From Niabella agricola (GTDB lineage Bacteria; Bacteroidota; Bacteroidia; Chitinophagales; Chitinophagaceae): a stretch of DNA of 64,000 nucleotides. Both the position numbers and the translations under genes were made by a program. The notes beneath the pieces are model-generated. The model saw nothing but the letters and a program-made list of their open reading frames with translations. It was not told where the DNA came from and ran no database searches. The stretch lies in contig NZ_JAJHIZ010000003.1 in NCBI RefSeq assembly GCF_021538615.1, positions 1,984,001-2,048,000 on the forward strand, given 5' to 3'. This document shows, piece after piece, positions 36,266-44,564 of this stretch; the stretch's first letter is position 1; the number at the start of each line of letters is the position of its first letter.

Positions 36266-38753
36266 AAAATGGTGGTCCCCCTTGTTCTGCGTGGCGGCCT
36301 TGCTGTGCGGCACCGGCCTGTATGCACAGCAAGACCTTACACTGGTAGAAGCAGGACGCACGGCCTACCGCATCTATGTAGCTCCCACAGCGCCAGCGTC
36401 TGTTAAAGATGCGGCACGGGCACTGCAACATTATTTTAAAAAAGTAACGGGCGCGGTTCCGGCAATTATCAACGCAGCCCCTCGTGGGGAAAGGCCTTTT
36501 ATCAGCCTGGGTCAGAACACGCTTGCTGTGGCGGCCGGTCTTAATGATAAAGAGCTTATCTACGACGGGTTTAAAATAGTCACTAAGGAAAAAAATATTT
36601 TCATCCTGGGGCCCGATACCAATGCGGGTAAGGTCAGCTACCTGGGTGGCAGCAGCAACGGCACTTCCAATGGCGTGTATACATTTATTGAAGACTACCT
36701 GGGCGTAAGCTGGCTACAGCCCGGTGCGGCAGGAGAACAGTTTATTCCACGCTCCACCCTCACCATTCCGCCGCTGCAGCGCAGTGTATCCCCGGTATTC
36801 AATTTCCGGGTGGTATCGCAAACCATTCCGGGCCCCACGCTTACCCGTTGGGGAATGGGATTGAAACAAGGCCGGTTTGCCGCCGTGGAGCACGAACATG
36901 CCTGGGAGCAAACCATCCCCGCTGCTTTGTTTAAAACACACCCCGACTGGTTTGCGCAGGCCAATGGCAAACCGGTGCCGCCTGCCGGATCGTATAAACT
37001 GGAAACCACCAACCCGCAGCTGGTACAGGCGTTTGCCGATGTGGTCATCGAAACCTTCCGCAAAAATCCTGCGCAACGCTGGTATGCCATCTCCCCCTCC
37101 GATGGGGTAGGTTGGAGCGAAAGCATCGCCAGCAAGGCGCTGTACGAAACCGATCCCTTTGGCAAAACCTCCCTTACCACACTGGTGCTAAAATTTTATA
37201 ATGATGTGGCAAAGATTGTGCGGAAGGAATTTCCGGACCGCAAGCTGGGCGGCTATATCTATGCCCAGTACCTCTACCCGCCGGAAAAAGGCATCCCCCC
37301 GCTGGAGCCCAATCTTTCACTGGTGGTAGCCCCCTCCATCGGCTACGGCTTCCAGTTGTACCGGCCGGAAACCCGCGCCAACTGGGACCGCATCATCCGC
37401 GCCTGGGGCGAAAGCTCAAAAAAATACGGCTTTGATGTCTATTACTTCGATCTGCCCACCGTGCTCATGCAATCCCTGGGCATTCTTACACCGCCGGCCC
37501 CGGAGATTCTCAATTTTATTTATCCCCGGCTGCACCGCTACGGCTTTAAAGGCGTGTACATGTACGGCATGGCCATATGGCCGGTATTTGGTCCGCTCAA
37601 TCATATCATGGCAAAAATGGAATGGGACCCGCAACAGGATGCTGCCGTACTTTTAACGGCTTATTACCAGAAAGCATACGGCACCGCAGCTGCCCCGCAT
37701 ATAGCACAGCTGTATGCCGTGCTGGATACGGCTTTCCGCCGGTTTTACCAGGCGCACCCCAACGCGGGGTATAACCTTACCCCTGCGCACCTGAAGGAGA
37801 TTTATGCGCCGGCTTACCTGCAACTGGAAGCTCATTACCAAAACGCCCTCCATACACCCAAAGACCGGTTGCAGCAACAACGGCTCCGGTCGTTCGGAAA
37901 TGTATTGTCCCTGCTGCAATGGCACCTGAAAGCCAACGGGCTCATGGATACCGCCTATACCTCTGCACTTACAAAAAACGAAACAGGTATTGATCAGCTG
38001 CTGGCCGTACAGGATCCCGACCAGAGTTTGCAGCTCTCTGCTGAAGACATTCGCCCCGAGCCGCCGTTCACCGTACAGGCCGTTGCTAATCCTGCAAATC
38101 AACCAGGCTCCGTGGTACCTACCTATGGCCGCATCCGGATGTTGTTATATAAAACAACAACCGCTCCTGCTTCCGTACACATCAACGCCATCAGCAGCAA
38201 CGGAGAGTTTGTAGCCTACCGGCTTACCAGCCGCAACGGGCAGCAGGTGCATACAACCGGTGTAATACGTGCAGGCAAAAACATACCCGTTCCCACAGCA
38301 TCAAAAACGCCGTACCTGCTGGATATTAACAACCGCGGCTCTTACATACAGGCGCAGGTACAGGGCGCCGCCTTCGCTTATAAAACCAATGCGCACGGGG
38401 CGGGCTTCCGGGTATGCACCAGCGCCATAGAAGGAGATTCCCTCTCCCTGTTTTTTTATGTACCGGAAAAACTAAGAGACTTCAGCATTACCCTGGGCAG
38501 CAGCCCGGGTATAACGGCCCGTGTGTATGGTGCGGATGGACAACTCAGCGGTGTATTAAATACCGGTACAGCCAGTGCCTCCCGGCTGGAGGTAGTGCTT
38601 ACACCGCAACAGATGGCCAACCCTGCTGCGCGTTACTGGAAAGTGGTCCTTTATAAACCGGCCGGCCCTGCCGTGCAGATAGCGGCCCTTACGCTGGATG
38701 CCCGGCTTCCACAATGGGTTACCACCAGCAGTAGCCTCTTACAATTTGAGTAG
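36255..38753 (+). CDS. DUF4838 protein with GH20-like N-terminal domain
   Basis: 832 residues from ATG 36255, where a signal peptide starts (VIKKWWSPLFCVAALLCGTGLYAQQ); the frame is open to 36195 inside SusD but those residues are not signal-like. Residues about 20-150 fit the small alpha/beta domain that precedes the barrel in GH20, GH67 and GH84 enzymes (AARALQHYFKKVTGAVPAI, ISLGQNTLA, GVYTFIEDYLGVSWLQPG). The following 400 residues fit DUF4838 (HPDWFAQANGKPV, WYAISPSDGVGW, FYNDVAKIVRKEFPDRKLGGYIYAQY). The C-terminal part is beta-rich. It is probably an uncharacterised exo-glycosidase of the SusCD operon, possibly on hexosaminides or uronides. Confidence 0.85.
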   Translation: MVIKKWWSPLFCVAALLCGTGLYAQQDLTLVEAGRTAYRIYVAPTAPASVKDAARALQHYFKKVTGAVPAIINAAPRGERPFISLGQNTLAVAAGLNDKELIYDGFKIVTKEKNIFILGPDTNAGKVSYLGGSSNGTSNGVYTFIEDYLGVSWLQPGAAGEQFIPRSTLTIPPLQRSVSPVFNFRVVSQTIPGPTLTRWGMGLKQGRFAAVEHEHAWEQTIPAALFKTHPDWFAQANGKPVPPAGSYKLETTNPQLVQAFADVVIETFRKNPAQRWYAISPSDGVGWSESIASKALYETDPFGKTSLTTLVLKFYNDVAKIVRKEFPDRKLGGYIYAQYLYPPEKGIPPLEPNLSLVVAPSIGYGFQLYRPETRANWDRIIRAWGESSKKYGFDVYYFDLPTVLMQSLGILTPPAPEILNFIYPRLHRYGFKGVYMYGMAIWPVFGPLNHIMAKMEWDPQQDAAVLLTAYYQKAYGTAAAPHIAQLYAVLDTAFRRFYQAHPNAGYNLTPAHLKEIYAPAYLQLEAHYQNALHTPKDRLQQQRLRSFGNVLSLLQWHLKANGLMDTAYTSALTKNETGIDQLLAVQDPDQSLQLSAEDIRPEPPFTVQAVANPANQPGSVVPTYGRIRMLLYKTTTAPASVHINAISSNGEFVAYRLTSRNGQQVHTTGVIRAGKNIPVPTASKTPYLLDINNRGSYIQAQVQGAAFAYKTNAHGAGFRVCTSAIEGDSLSLFFYVPEKLRDFSITLGSSPGITARVYGADGQLSGVLNTGTASASRLEVVLTPQQMANPAARYWKVVLYKPAGPAVQIAALTLDARLPQWVTTSSSLLQFE

Positions 38754-39174
38754 CAAACGACCGCACGGGCGGGTACATACAGGTGTATGGATGCACGATG
38801 CAGCCGGCAAACTGTGGCTGTATATATTTTGTGATGCTACCCTGATAGCGATCGCATAGGTGAAGCTAAGCTGATTTTGCTAACTGGAAAGCTGCAACAA
38901 AGCGCTGATACTCTTAGCAAACCGGCACCAGCGGCATCAAAGGTGCAGCGTACCTGTTGCTTCAGGCCACCGGTCCAACCGGAGCGCTGCACTTTTGGCC
39001 AAATAATTGTAATTGCCGGTTGCCTGTGTGTTTTATATCAGAATAGTTTTTCTTAAGTGGACGCATATGCGATAGCCATCGGGATTGTTTTCGGTAATAC
39101 ATTCAGGAGGCCCGGAATAAATATATAAAGCACTCCATGATAATCTGTATAACGGTGAGCACAAACCATCCACT
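38754..39174. other. Intergenic region, possible terminator hairpin only
   Basis: No plausible gene is seen. Arms GTGCAGCG (38943-38950) and CGCTGCAC (38985-38992) enclose a GC-rich stretch and are followed by TTTT, so a long hairpin could end the SusC-SusD-DUF4838 transcript, though the loop is large and the T-run short. Confidence 0.3.
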
Positions 39175-39378
39175 TTACAGCTCCTCGCATGCAAAACCCA
39201 TTTGCGCCACACAATCCACTATGGTGTCTTTGGAAACCTCGCCTACAACGCGCAGTACCTTGTCGCAATCTTCCAGGTCGATGGTGCAGGCGGTTACCTG
39301 GTGCTGTTGTTTCACCAGCTGCAGAATTTTGTTTGCAGCAGCAGCACCGGCAATATTGGTTTTAAATATCAGTATCAT
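39175..39378 (-). CDS. Small HMA-like domain protein lacking CxxC
   Basis: 67 residues that form a complete beta-alpha-beta-beta-alpha-beta pattern of the heavy-metal-associated (HMA) fold: MILIFKTNI, a helix AAAANKILQLVKQ, strands VTACTIDLEDCDKVLRVVG, a helix KDTIVDCVAQMG. The metal-binding loop that normally reads MTCxxC is TNIAGAA, so copper-type binding through two cysteines is not possible; two other cysteines lie in DLEDC and VDC. Such Cys-less HMA proteins are common in Bacteroidota and of unknown function. Confidence 0.65.
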   Translation of the reverse strand: MILIFKTNIAGAAAANKILQLVKQQHQVTACTIDLEDCDKVLRVVGEVSKDTIVDCVAQMGFACEEL

Positions 39379-39435
39379 TTTTAGCGGAGTTTGTCAATAA
39401 ACATAGCCATTACAGGAACCCATCTTATTTACCGG

Positions 39436-40353
39436 TTATCCCGGCAGCAACGCAATACCCTCCAGGTTTGCCTTTCCGTTCTTCAGGAATTCATAGGTCA
39501 TACGGTCTGCCCGGCAGTCGATAAACCGTATTTTTTTCAAACTTCTGCATTTAAAGAACGTGTTAATCAGCGTGGCGTTCTGAAAGGTCACTTTGGAAAA
39601 AACGCTGTTCTCAAAATAACAATCCTCTATGATGCCGTCAAATACAACATTGGCGATATACGAGTTGATAAACGAAGTACGCTTCCAGGTAGCATTTGCA
39701 ATGGTATTTTTCTCCTGGCCGCCGGACCGAAATACCGTACCCGTAAAATCGGCGCCTGAAAAATTACAGCCGGTGATATAACTGCCGGAAAACACGGTTT
39801 CCTTTAATGAGCAGGAAGTAAACTGGTTGTTGGTGAAGTGGGAGCTTTGGATCCGGCTGTTGTTGATATCCGAACCGGAAAAATCACAGTCCTCAACATG
39901 ATTGCTTTTCAGCAGCAGGCCCGATAGGTCTGAACCGATAAACTTACAGCGCCGCATATTGGATGCGCTGAACCGCTCGTGCAAACCATCCAGGCCGGAA
40001 AAATCGGCATCCACCCAGTTACCGCGCGACATATCCCAACCGCGTTTTTCCTGCGCCGCTACAGGCGCCGGCTGGTCATCTACTGCGGCGGCAGCGGGCG
40101 CCAGCGGGGCCTCCGCCGGTTCCGGAACCAAAGCCTCCGGGGTGACAGACCCGTTTGAAAAATAATTCAGATCCACCTGAAGTATTTCAGCCAGGCGGGT
40201 AAAGGTAACAATGTCCGGCATCGATTCTCCGCGCTCCCATTTTCCCACCGCCTGGGAACTGATGAACAGCCGTTCCGCCAGTTGCGCCTGCGAGGTATGT
40301 AGTTTTTTCCGTGCTTCTGTGATCCTGTTGCCGATGATCTTTGCATTTAACAT
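39436..40353 (-). CDS. XRE-type DNA-binding domain fused to pentapeptide repeats
   Basis: 305 residues. Residues 5-65 form an XRE/Cro helix-turn-helix (IGNRITEARKKLHTSQAQLAERLFISSQAVGKWERGESMPD). An Ala/Pro-rich linker follows (about 75-105). From about 110 to 290 comes a pentapeptide-repeat solenoid with A(D/N)Lxx-like pentads written here as DFSGLDG, CDFSGSD, CNFSGADFTGTVF, CYFENSVFSKVTF. Pentapeptide folds mimic DNA or mediate protein contacts. The combination suggests a sequence-specific repressor with a large sensory or interaction domain. Promoter-proximal direct repeats (40425-40460) may be its own operators. Confidence 0.85.
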   Translation of the reverse strand: MLNAKIIGNRITEARKKLHTSQAQLAERLFISSQAVGKWERGESMPDIVTFTRLAEILQVDLNYFSNGSVTPEALVPEPAEAPLAPAAAAVDDQPAPVAAQEKRGWDMSRGNWVDADFSGLDGLHERFSASNMRRCKFIGSDLSGLLLKSNHVEDCDFSGSDINNSRIQSSHFTNNQFTSCSLKETVFSGSYITGCNFSGADFTGTVFRSGGQEKNTIANATWKRTSFINSYIANVVFDGIIEDCYFENSVFSKVTFQNATLINTFFKCRSLKKIRFIDCRADRMTYEFLKNGKANLEGIALLPG

Positions 40354-40380
40354 AACGACTATTTTATTTTTTTGATGTCA

Positions 40381-40413
40381 CAAAGGTGCTTTATCCGGCA
40401 CCCCGGATCCAAA
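40381..40413 (-). promoter_or_regulatory. Promoter of the XRE/pentapeptide gene
   Basis: On the minus strand, TTTG (40410-40413), a 21-nt spacer and CACCTTTG (40381-40388), one base off TAnnTTTG, lie 27 nt before the ATG. Confidence 0.4.
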
Positions 40414-40424
40414 AAAAAGCCGCA

Positions 40425-40468
40425 ACTTTTGGTTGTCATACCACCACTTTTGGTTGTTATTCAACAAC
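40425..40468. promoter_or_regulatory. Direct and inverted repeats, putative XRE operators
   Basis: ACTTTTGGTTGTCAT (40425-40439) and ACTTTTGGTTGTTAT (40446-40460) are 14/15 identical and 21 bp apart, two helical turns. The second is followed by CAACAAC, giving the palindrome GTTGTT-ATTC-AACAAC (40453-40468). They lie just upstream of the -33 element of the XRE gene, the position expected for autoregulation. Confidence 0.45.
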
Positions 40469-40530
40469 TTCAGGTAGTTTGTGCCCGAATTTGCCCCTGC
40501 CCGCCCTATCATTGCGACGGTACACTCCCG

Positions 40531-40625
40531 GTTGCAAAATATTTTCCAGCATGTAAAATTGCAACAAAACTGTTGCAATCCTTATTGTTGCTTTAAACGT
40601 TGCAACAGAAAATTTTGCAACAGCA
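40531..40625. repeat. Cluster of TTGCAACA motifs with a stem-loop
   Basis: Five copies of TGCAA(C) in both orientations occur in 95 bp. ATTGCAACA (40558-40566) and TGTTGCAAT (40571-40579) are perfect 9-bp arms around AAAC. There is no T-run and no adjacent gene, so this is more likely a protein-binding or repeat-derived sequence than a terminator. Confidence 0.4.
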
Positions 40626-40714
40626 GCCGGCCGGTTGGTCATCATTTTTGAGCAAAACGGTCTTTGACAGGTAAGCGGCATGCCAACTGATGCAGGCCCC
40701 GGCTGTGCATACGC

Positions 40715-40833
40715 GTCATTTCGGGCGCAGCCGAGAAATCTTTACGCCATTATGATTATTAACAAATAAAATTTCAAAACTTCCTTTGCCTGGATGATTC
40801 CGCAAGGACGGCTCCTCTACGCTGCCAATGACG
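40715..40833. repeat. Palindromic CGTCATTTCGGG...AATGACG repeat beside the IS element
   Basis: The segment starts CGTCATTTCGGGCGCAGC and ends CTGCCAATGACG, so its ends are inverted copies; the interior is AT-rich. It abuts the 3' end of the IS110 transposase (stop at 40836-40838). Similar phrases are familiar as dispersed palindromes in Bacteroidota chromosomes. Confidence 0.45.
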
Positions 40834-40835
40834 TA

Positions 40836-42158
40836 TTATTTAAGCGATTGTATTTCAACGAACTTCATTCCATATTTTAAAGCCATTTTTTGTAAATATT
40901 TCTGTTCTCTTTCTTTGAGTTGTTGTTCATACTTATGAATGCCTTGCTCTATATATTGAGCTCCTTTTGTTAATAAATTATAGAATGCAGTAGCTATTTT
41001 TCTTGCCCCGGCTTTTATTGCTATGCGCGCCTCTTTTCTACTCTTTAGTTTCCTGATAAAGGCTCCAATAGCTATATACTTACTATTAAGCAAGGCCTGA
41101 GCTACTTCGCGGAAGGTTTGGCCTGCATTGGAGTGATTCTTCATTTTCGACTTCCTGCTTTTAGAACCGCTCTGGTTATGACCGGGACAAAGACCGCACC
41201 AGCTCACAAAATGCTTTACCGTTGGAAACCGGCTCATATCTGCCCCCACTTCTCCCAGTAGCTTTAGTAGTGTATAATCAGTGATGCCAGGAATGCAATT
41301 GGCATCTACGCCATAAATATTTAGTAATTTCTGGTGCAAATCGGTTATCATGGGTTTATGATGCCGTACCGGTTTGGCTTTATACTCACTTGCTACAAAC
41401 TGTCTACCCTGCTCCAAATCACCTAGCAATGCTTCAATACGCTTATCAATACGCAGGAGTTGTTTTTGGTGCACCTTCCAAAGAATTAAATTTTGTTCCA
41501 GCAGGAATAACCAACTTTCATTGTAATGCCCTTCAAGTGCGTTTAAAACCGCATCTGCCTTCTTTTCCCGGATGCTTACATGGCAAAGTGCCAGTAATTT
41601 TTCTTTATTACGCTCTCCATTGATGATCGCCTCTATCATCCGTATACCGCTGGCACCATTAATTTGACAGATTACTTCTGTGAGTTTAATATTCATTAAC
41701 TCCAATGCCTTTTGCATCTTATTCACATAGGTACTTCCCATACCAATAATATCTTCCCGCTCCCGAATCATCATTCGTAACTCTTTTAACTTGCCGGCAG
41801 GAATATAACTCTGGCGCACCAGACCGGCACTAAACATTTTTTGTATCCAACAGGCATCTTTTACATCTGTCTTTCTACCCTTTACCTGCTTTACTTCTTT
41901 GGGATTAACCAGGCATACTTCCATGCCCGCTTCTTCCAGCATCTGGTGCAGGGCTATCCAGTAGATGCCTGTGGCCTCCATACACACCCGCTGTACACCG
42001 TTAGCCCTAAGCTCATCGATACATTGCTTATAGCTGCCCGTAAAAGTCTCATAACTTTTTACGGTAATCCCATCCCAGCAAACAAAGATCTTTTTTGAGC
42101 CAATATCTATGGCGGCTGCATTTGCATTTTGTTGCTCAAACTCAATTACCTTTGACAT
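40836..42158 (-). CDS. IS110-family transposase (DEDD recombinase)
   Basis: 440 residues. An N-terminal RuvC-like DEDD domain is visible: AAAIDIGSKKIFVCWDG (Asp18), RVCMEATGIYW (Glu61), GRKTDVKDACWI (Asp98 and Asp101). The C-terminal transposase-20 domain contains IYGVDANCIPGITDYTLLKLLGEVGADMSRFPTVKHFVSWCGLCPGHNQSGSKSRK with the catalytic-type Ser region. In this family the recombinase uses a structured bridge RNA to select donor and target sites. The gene looks intact, with no frameshift, so the element may be active. Confidence 0.95.
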   Translation of the reverse strand: MSKVIEFEQQNANAAAIDIGSKKIFVCWDGITVKSYETFTGSYKQCIDELRANGVQRVCMEATGIYWIALHQMLEEAGMEVCLVNPKEVKQVKGRKTDVKDACWIQKMFSAGLVRQSYIPAGKLKELRMMIREREDIIGMGSTYVNKMQKALELMNIKLTEVICQINGASGIRMIEAIINGERNKEKLLALCHVSIREKKADAVLNALEGHYNESWLFLLEQNLILWKVHQKQLLRIDKRIEALLGDLEQGRQFVASEYKAKPVRHHKPMITDLHQKLLNIYGVDANCIPGITDYTLLKLLGEVGADMSRFPTVKHFVSWCGLCPGHNQSGSKSRKSKMKNHSNAGQTFREVAQALLNSKYIAIGAFIRKLKSRKEARIAIKAGARKIATAFYNLLTKGAQYIEQGIHKYEQQLKEREQKYLQKMALKYGMKFVEIQSLK

Positions 42159-42185
42159 AACTATTATCTTTAAAAGTTAGAAAAT

Positions 42186-42348
42186 AGCAGGCTACAGCTC
42201 AAAGAGGTTCTGAAAAAAGGCAAGCTGCCAAACGGGAATACTGCCTCAACAGTATCACCAAACAATAATGGACCGTTCTTTGAAGCAAAACTCAGGGACA
42301 GGTACTTAGACACTAACCGATGTTACTGCTACACTGCTGTAGCCTGCT
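42186..42348 (-). ncRNA. Candidate IS110 bridge RNA
   Basis: The transposase leader contains a 13-bp perfect inverted repeat, AGCAGGCTACAGC (42186-42198) and GCTGTAGCCTGCT (42336-42348), closing 137 nt of noncoding sequence. Inside are a stem ATACTG/CAGTAT with 6-nt loop (42238-42255) and, on the minus strand, GGCA-GCT-TGCC followed by six T (about 42229 to 42213). A promoter TTG-N17-TATCTTTG ends 6 nt before the 5' arm, so transcription would begin at the stem. Position and size (about 163 nt) fit IS110 bridge RNAs. Function is inferred; guide loops were not identified. Confidence 0.5.
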
Positions 42349-42353
42349 TTAAT

Positions 42354-42381
42354 CAAAGATAATCCACGTCATAGACCCCAA
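42354..42381 (-). promoter_or_regulatory. Promoter at the 5' edge of the IS110 leader
   Basis: On the minus strand: TTG (42379-42381), a 17-nt spacer, then TATCTTTG (42354-42361), an exact -7 box. It would transcribe the leader RNA and the transposase. Confidence 0.5.
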
Positions 42382-42506
42382 TAATTTTGATCCGCTAATG
42401 GTTAACTCAGGATGACGGAATAAAATTTTCGTCATGTGATCAAGGTAATGAGAGGGAGTGACACGGGAAGCTGCCATAAGCACAGGTGGCCCCCTTTTAT
42501 ATTGCT

Positions 42507-44564
42507 TCAGGAAAGGCTGCGAAGCTGTTTTGCCTGCAGTGCAGCATAGCAATCCTGGAGGTCGAAGCTTTTTAATACCCCCGGCAGTACCTGGGATAAG
42601 GGGAGCGGGTGCGTGCTTTCTTCCGCCATTACACCATAACCGGCCGGCGCATTTTTTAACGTAATGGTGGTAACGGCATCCGTAAGCAAGGCTGCAAAAG
42701 CTGCGGGAACCGCGCCGCGTCCGTTGCCGGCAAGATGGATCTGCCGGTGCCCGCTGGCCTGCAGCCATTGTACCACGCGCAGTACATCAAAAGTCTTTTG
42801 CCCAACGTACGGGAGCCCGAGCATGATGCTGTGGGTTGCATAAAAATAATCGCTGCCTGCCGGCGCCAGGAAATTACCGGAGCAGGTGTTGGGCTGCGAT
42901 TCACCGGCACCGCGTACATCGCAGGTATAAACAACTGCATCCTTTCTTGCAGCCCATTCTTTTAACAGGGGTTCCTTGCGCAGTTCAGCGTCGGCCGAAA
43001 GATCGGAGATATACAGCAGCGCGGGCGCTGCATCACCATGAGGACGGGAGTACAGGGGCTCATCTTCCAGCCGGTATATAATACTTGTTATACCGGGCTC
43101 CGTTTCCACCGCGTAAACCGCTGCCTGTTTTTTGGGATAGCCCCGGCCCGCCATCGGCCGGAGGATGCGGTATTCCGGCGTGCCCGTGAGTGTAGGTAGT
43201 TGTAACAGGTTAGCAACGGCTTTCTGAAGCTCCGCTGCGGGTAAGGGTTTGCGCGCAGCTTTTAGTTGGTTGGATATACGGGCTACCACGGCAGGAATGC
43301 CGCCGGTTTGAAGCTCTGCTACCTGCCCGTTGGGCGTGCACCAGAGCGCGGCTTCCGGTTCCAGCTGCAGCTCCGGCTCCTTGTTTTGCTGCCGCTGTTT
43401 TATGATGTTGTTGAAGAATGCATACATGGCCTCGCGGTTGGCCTGGGAGTATCCATGGTAACCTGTATCGGTATGTAATTGTACGCGGTCTTCCGCATCC
43501 AGCAGGCGGTATAATTTTTTTAGCCGGGCATAGGCTTCTTCCGTGCCGCGGATATCAAAAAAATCCTTTTCCTGGCTGAGCAGGATCGCGGGTTTGGGAG
43601 CCATGGCTGCGATAAAATCGCTGTGGTCCAGTCCCAGCGCCAGTGCCCCCGGCGGGCACTGCTCATTGTCGGCCGGGTTTTCATTTTCAAGATTCCTTCT
43701 GAAAGTAGTAATAAAACAACCCGGTGCGGCCATGGTAATGCGGTCCTCCACGGCGCAGAGCCAGGCTGTTTGGGTACCGCCGCCGGAGTTGCCGGTAACA
43801 CCAACATGTGCCGCGTTCACCTCCGGCCGGCCCAGCAGGTAATCCAGCGCGCGGATGCCATCCCACACAAACCAGGTGCTTAATGATTGCCCGGTAAGCA
43901 GCAGCTGGCTGCCTGCCTGTAAATGCTCGGGCACCCCCGCACCAAAGCGGGATTTGGCGCCGGATACATATTGCAGGCGCTCGCCCTGGCTGATGGGATC
44001 GTAAATAAACACGACGTACCCCTGCTTTGCCAGCCCCTGGGCAAAAGACTGGTAAGAAGGATATTCCTTTGCTGCATCACCATGTCCACAGGTACCCAGA
44101 ACCGCCGGCATACGCCCCTTTCGGTTGACCGGTATATAAAGATTGCCGGTAACCGGGAACCCCGGCCGGCTTTCAAATATTATTTTTTCAATGCGGTAGT
44201 CCTTGCGTTTGATGATACCGGTAACCCGCGCATTCAGGGGTGTTTTTTGCGGCCATGGGCCCAGGCAGGAGCGGATCTTTTCCCGCACCTCCTTTACATA
44301 GGCAAGGGCATCGGCTTTTGATTGCACAGCCGCGCGCCGTTCGTCTGCCACTGCTTCGATCTGCCGCAGCCGCTGTACAAAATACTCCTGCATCATCCGC
44401 GGAAAACGGTTGAGTGGCGCCGTTTCTGCCACAGCAGCGGTATCTGCTACTTCCGGGTCGCCGGCTTTGTGCATGTGGGCAATACCTGGGCGAATGCCTA
44501 CCCCCAGGATGCCGGTGCCTGCCAGTGCCGACATCTTTAAAAAACTCCGCCGGTCTTTTTTCAT
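42507..44564 (-). CDS. Two-domain alpha/beta hydrolase, exported
   Basis: 685 residues. A twin-arginine-like start (KKDRRSFLKMSALAGTGILGVG) is followed by two hydrolase units. The first (about 115-370) has GNLYIPVNRKGRMPAVLGTCGHG, the nucleophile elbow GVTGNSGGGTQ (Ser260) and a late TDTGYHGYSQ His, resembling acetyl-xylan-esterase-like or prolyl-oligopeptidase-like hydrolases. The second (about 430-680) has the same order (VVYTCDVRGAGES) but its elbow reads LAGNGRGAVP, so the nucleophile is absent. The second half may be a structural or substrate-binding copy. A role in deacylating a glycan is plausible given the neighbourhood. Confidence 0.85.
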   Translation of the reverse strand: MKKDRRSFLKMSALAGTGILGVGIRPGIAHMHKAGDPEVADTAAVAETAPLNRFPRMMQEYFVQRLRQIEAVADERRAAVQSKADALAYVKEVREKIRSCLGPWPQKTPLNARVTGIIKRKDYRIEKIIFESRPGFPVTGNLYIPVNRKGRMPAVLGTCGHGDAAKEYPSYQSFAQGLAKQGYVVFIYDPISQGERLQYVSGAKSRFGAGVPEHLQAGSQLLLTGQSLSTWFVWDGIRALDYLLGRPEVNAAHVGVTGNSGGGTQTAWLCAVEDRITMAAPGCFITTFRRNLENENPADNEQCPPGALALGLDHSDFIAAMAPKPAILLSQEKDFFDIRGTEEAYARLKKLYRLLDAEDRVQLHTDTGYHGYSQANREAMYAFFNNIIKQRQQNKEPELQLEPEAALWCTPNGQVAELQTGGIPAVVARISNQLKAARKPLPAAELQKAVANLLQLPTLTGTPEYRILRPMAGRGYPKKQAAVYAVETEPGITSIIYRLEDEPLYSRPHGDAAPALLYISDLSADAELRKEPLLKEWAARKDAVVYTCDVRGAGESQPNTCSGNFLAPAGSDYFYATHSIMLGLPYVGQKTFDVLRVVQWLQASGHRQIHLAGNGRGAVPAAFAALLTDAVTTITLKNAPAGYGVMAEESTHPLPLSQVLPGVLKSFDLQDCYAALQAKQLRSLS

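Larger units (their letters stand above)
40834..42381 (-). mobile_element. IS110-family insertion sequence (ends approximate)
   Basis: Contains one transposase gene and about 190-220 bp of upstream noncoding DNA. The exact ends are not visible because IS110 elements lack terminal inverted repeats and usually make no target duplication. The long 5' noncoding stretch and very short 3' side fit the IS110 group rather than IS1111. CGTCAT-type palindromic sequence occurs on both sides (to 40833, and 42368-42416), suggesting insertion into a repeat. Confidence 0.65.

Noticed and set aside
38943..38992. Firm terminator call after the DUF4838 gene
   Set aside because: The arms pair, but the enclosed loop is 34 nt and the T-run is only four; kept as a low-confidence note.
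42349..42768. Minus-strand frame overlapping the IS leader and hydrolase end
   Set aside because: It crosses the hydrolase stop in another frame, includes repeat-like sequence and shows no domain.
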